Below are positions 13,167 to 13,874 of a DNA stretch of 13,874 nucleotides, piece after piece. Location: NCBI GenBank assembly GCA_023486985.1, contig JAMDEM010000105.1, positions 1 through 13,874 on the forward strand, written 5' to 3'. The notes under the pieces are model-generated. The model was not told the origin of the DNA, ran no database searches, and was given only the letters and a program-made list of their open reading frames with translations. Position 1 is the first letter of the stretch, and each line of letters starts with the position of its first letter. Source of the stretch: Bacillota bacterium. GTDB lineage: Bacteria; Vulcanimicrobiota; JAMDEM01. The position numbers were made by a program, and so were the translations under genes.

Positions 13167-13874
13167 TTAACTCTGGCTCTTTGTCAGTTCCTGAAGAGCT
13201 TTATAAGGATCAATTACGCCCGCACCCTGGGTGTTAGCATCATAATCTCCTACTTTATCTGCAGTTTTTGCCAGAGCGGTTTTAATCTCATCAGGAGTTG
13301 CCTTTGAATCTGCCTGAATAAGAGACGCCACCACTCCTGCGGCAATCGGGGTAGCCATCGAAGTTCCCGACATGCTGGTATATCCGCCGTTTGATGCATC
13401 AGGAGCGGTTATATTAACGCCCGGCGACACCACATCAGGCTTTGGCAGGTTATCATATTTCGTCGGTCCACGGCTTGAAAAAGATGCTATCTTATCATCC
13501 GACGGATCCGGAGTTCCCCTGTCATCAAGAGCTCCGATTGTAAGAGCAAGCGGGTCATGTGCAGGAGTGCCGATTGTTTTTGCGCCAGGTCCTGAATTGC
13601 CTGCCGCCACCACTGTTACTATTCCTTTATTAACGGCGGCTTCCACCGCCTGAGCCACCGGATCATCCTTGTAAGATCCGCTAGCCCTTCCGCCCAGGGA
13701 CATATTTATCACTCTTATGTTGTATTTATCTTTGTTATCAGTTGCCCACTGTATGCCTTTGATGACATCAGAGAATGAGCCTGAGCCGTTTCCGTCCAGG
13801 ACTTTTACTCCCACAAGATTTGCCTCATAGGCAGGTCCTTTGTACTTGCCCTGCGAGGCTTTTCCGGAACCTGC
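13167..13874 (-). CDS. Subtilisin-like serine protease, C-terminal part (5' end outside window)
   Basis: The reading frame is open to the window edge; 235 residues are visible. It begins AGSGKASQGKYKGPAYEAN, which in subtilases lies just after the catalytic HGTHVAG, so the catalytic Asp and His lie outside. Visible parts are the substrate-binding segment INMSLGG, the oxyanion Asn in AAGNSGPG (N93 of the visible part) and the catalytic Ser in GTSMATP (S172). The usual C-terminal helix and IDPYKAL segment follow, and the protein ends there without added domains or an anchor. The GTG at 13812-13814 is an internal valine, not the start. It is most likely exported, though the signal peptide cannot be seen. 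A palindromic repeat separates it from the next gene. Confidence 0.9.
   Translation of the reverse strand, partial: AGSGKASQGKYKGPAYEANLVGVKVLDGNGSGSFSDVIKGIQWATDNKDKYNIRVINMSLGGRASGSYKDDPVAQAVEAAVNKGIVTVVAAGNSGPGAKTIGTPAHDPLALTIGALDDRGTPDPSDDKIASFSSRGPTKYDNLPKPDVVSPGVNITAPDASNGGYTSMSGTSMATPIAAGVVASLIQADSKATPDEIKTALAKTADKVGDYDANTQGAGVIDPYKALQELTKSQS

Noticed and set aside
13812..13814. GTG as the start of the subtilase
   Set aside because: Upstream in-frame sequence continues the subtilase fold to the window edge, so this is an internal valine codon.

Overview
The window looks like part of a chromosome from an anaerobic, cytochrome-rich bacterium with a Gram-negative-type envelope and moderate GC content. 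I cannot name the lineage. The reasons are three c-type cytochromes carrying 48 CXXCH haem motifs between them, two membrane cytochromes b, an Rrf2-type iron-sulfur regulator paired with a ferredoxin-like protein, and many short intergenic palindromic repeats of the kind common in environmental genomes.

Layout. 1-293: two diverged, back-to-back inverted-repeat elements. 294-1589 (minus): a two-gene operon of an Rrf2 regulator and a [4Fe-4S] protein behind a perfect-consensus sigma-70-type promoter. 1690-2202: repeats, including an inverted copy of the 124-279 element, so the operon is bracketed by related repeats. 2203-2784 (plus): a membrane-anchored PEBP-like protein. 2804-3463 (minus): a class-I glutamine amidotransferase-like hydrolase of the PuuD/C26 type, preceded by a striking set of inverted TGATACCA half-sites. 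3576-9623: the cytochrome locus. 9606-11461 (minus): an unrecognised beta-rich protein with SHOCT-like helical hairpins, and a small nine-cysteine protein. 11465-11925: an intergenic stretch with competing hairpins and a truncated gene resembling the start of an IS21-type transposase. 11926-13088 (minus): an esterase and a small exported protein with two related halves. 13167-13874 (minus): the catalytic C-terminal part of a subtilisin-like protease that runs off the window edge.

The cytochrome locus is the centrepiece. Two related modules diverge from a 168-base control region. Each has a membrane-anchored periplasmic multihaem cytochrome c (9 haems leftward, 11 haems rightward) followed by a four-helix cytochrome b. 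The two c proteins share an architecture of three leading haems plus three or four di-haem units. The leftward operon adds a third gene for a 621-residue, 28-haem cytochrome: an NrfH/NapC-like membrane anchor followed by eleven near-perfect di-haem repeats of 38-40 residues, joined by HX3WX3H linkers. I infer that the b subunits take electrons from (or deliver them to) the quinone pool, that the 9- and 11-haem subunits relay them at the outer face of the inner membrane, and that the 28-haem protein carries them across the periplasm. The locus would then be an inner-membrane to outer-surface respiratory conduit, analogous to but not the same as the Geobacter Cbc systems. The terminal acceptor is not visible here.
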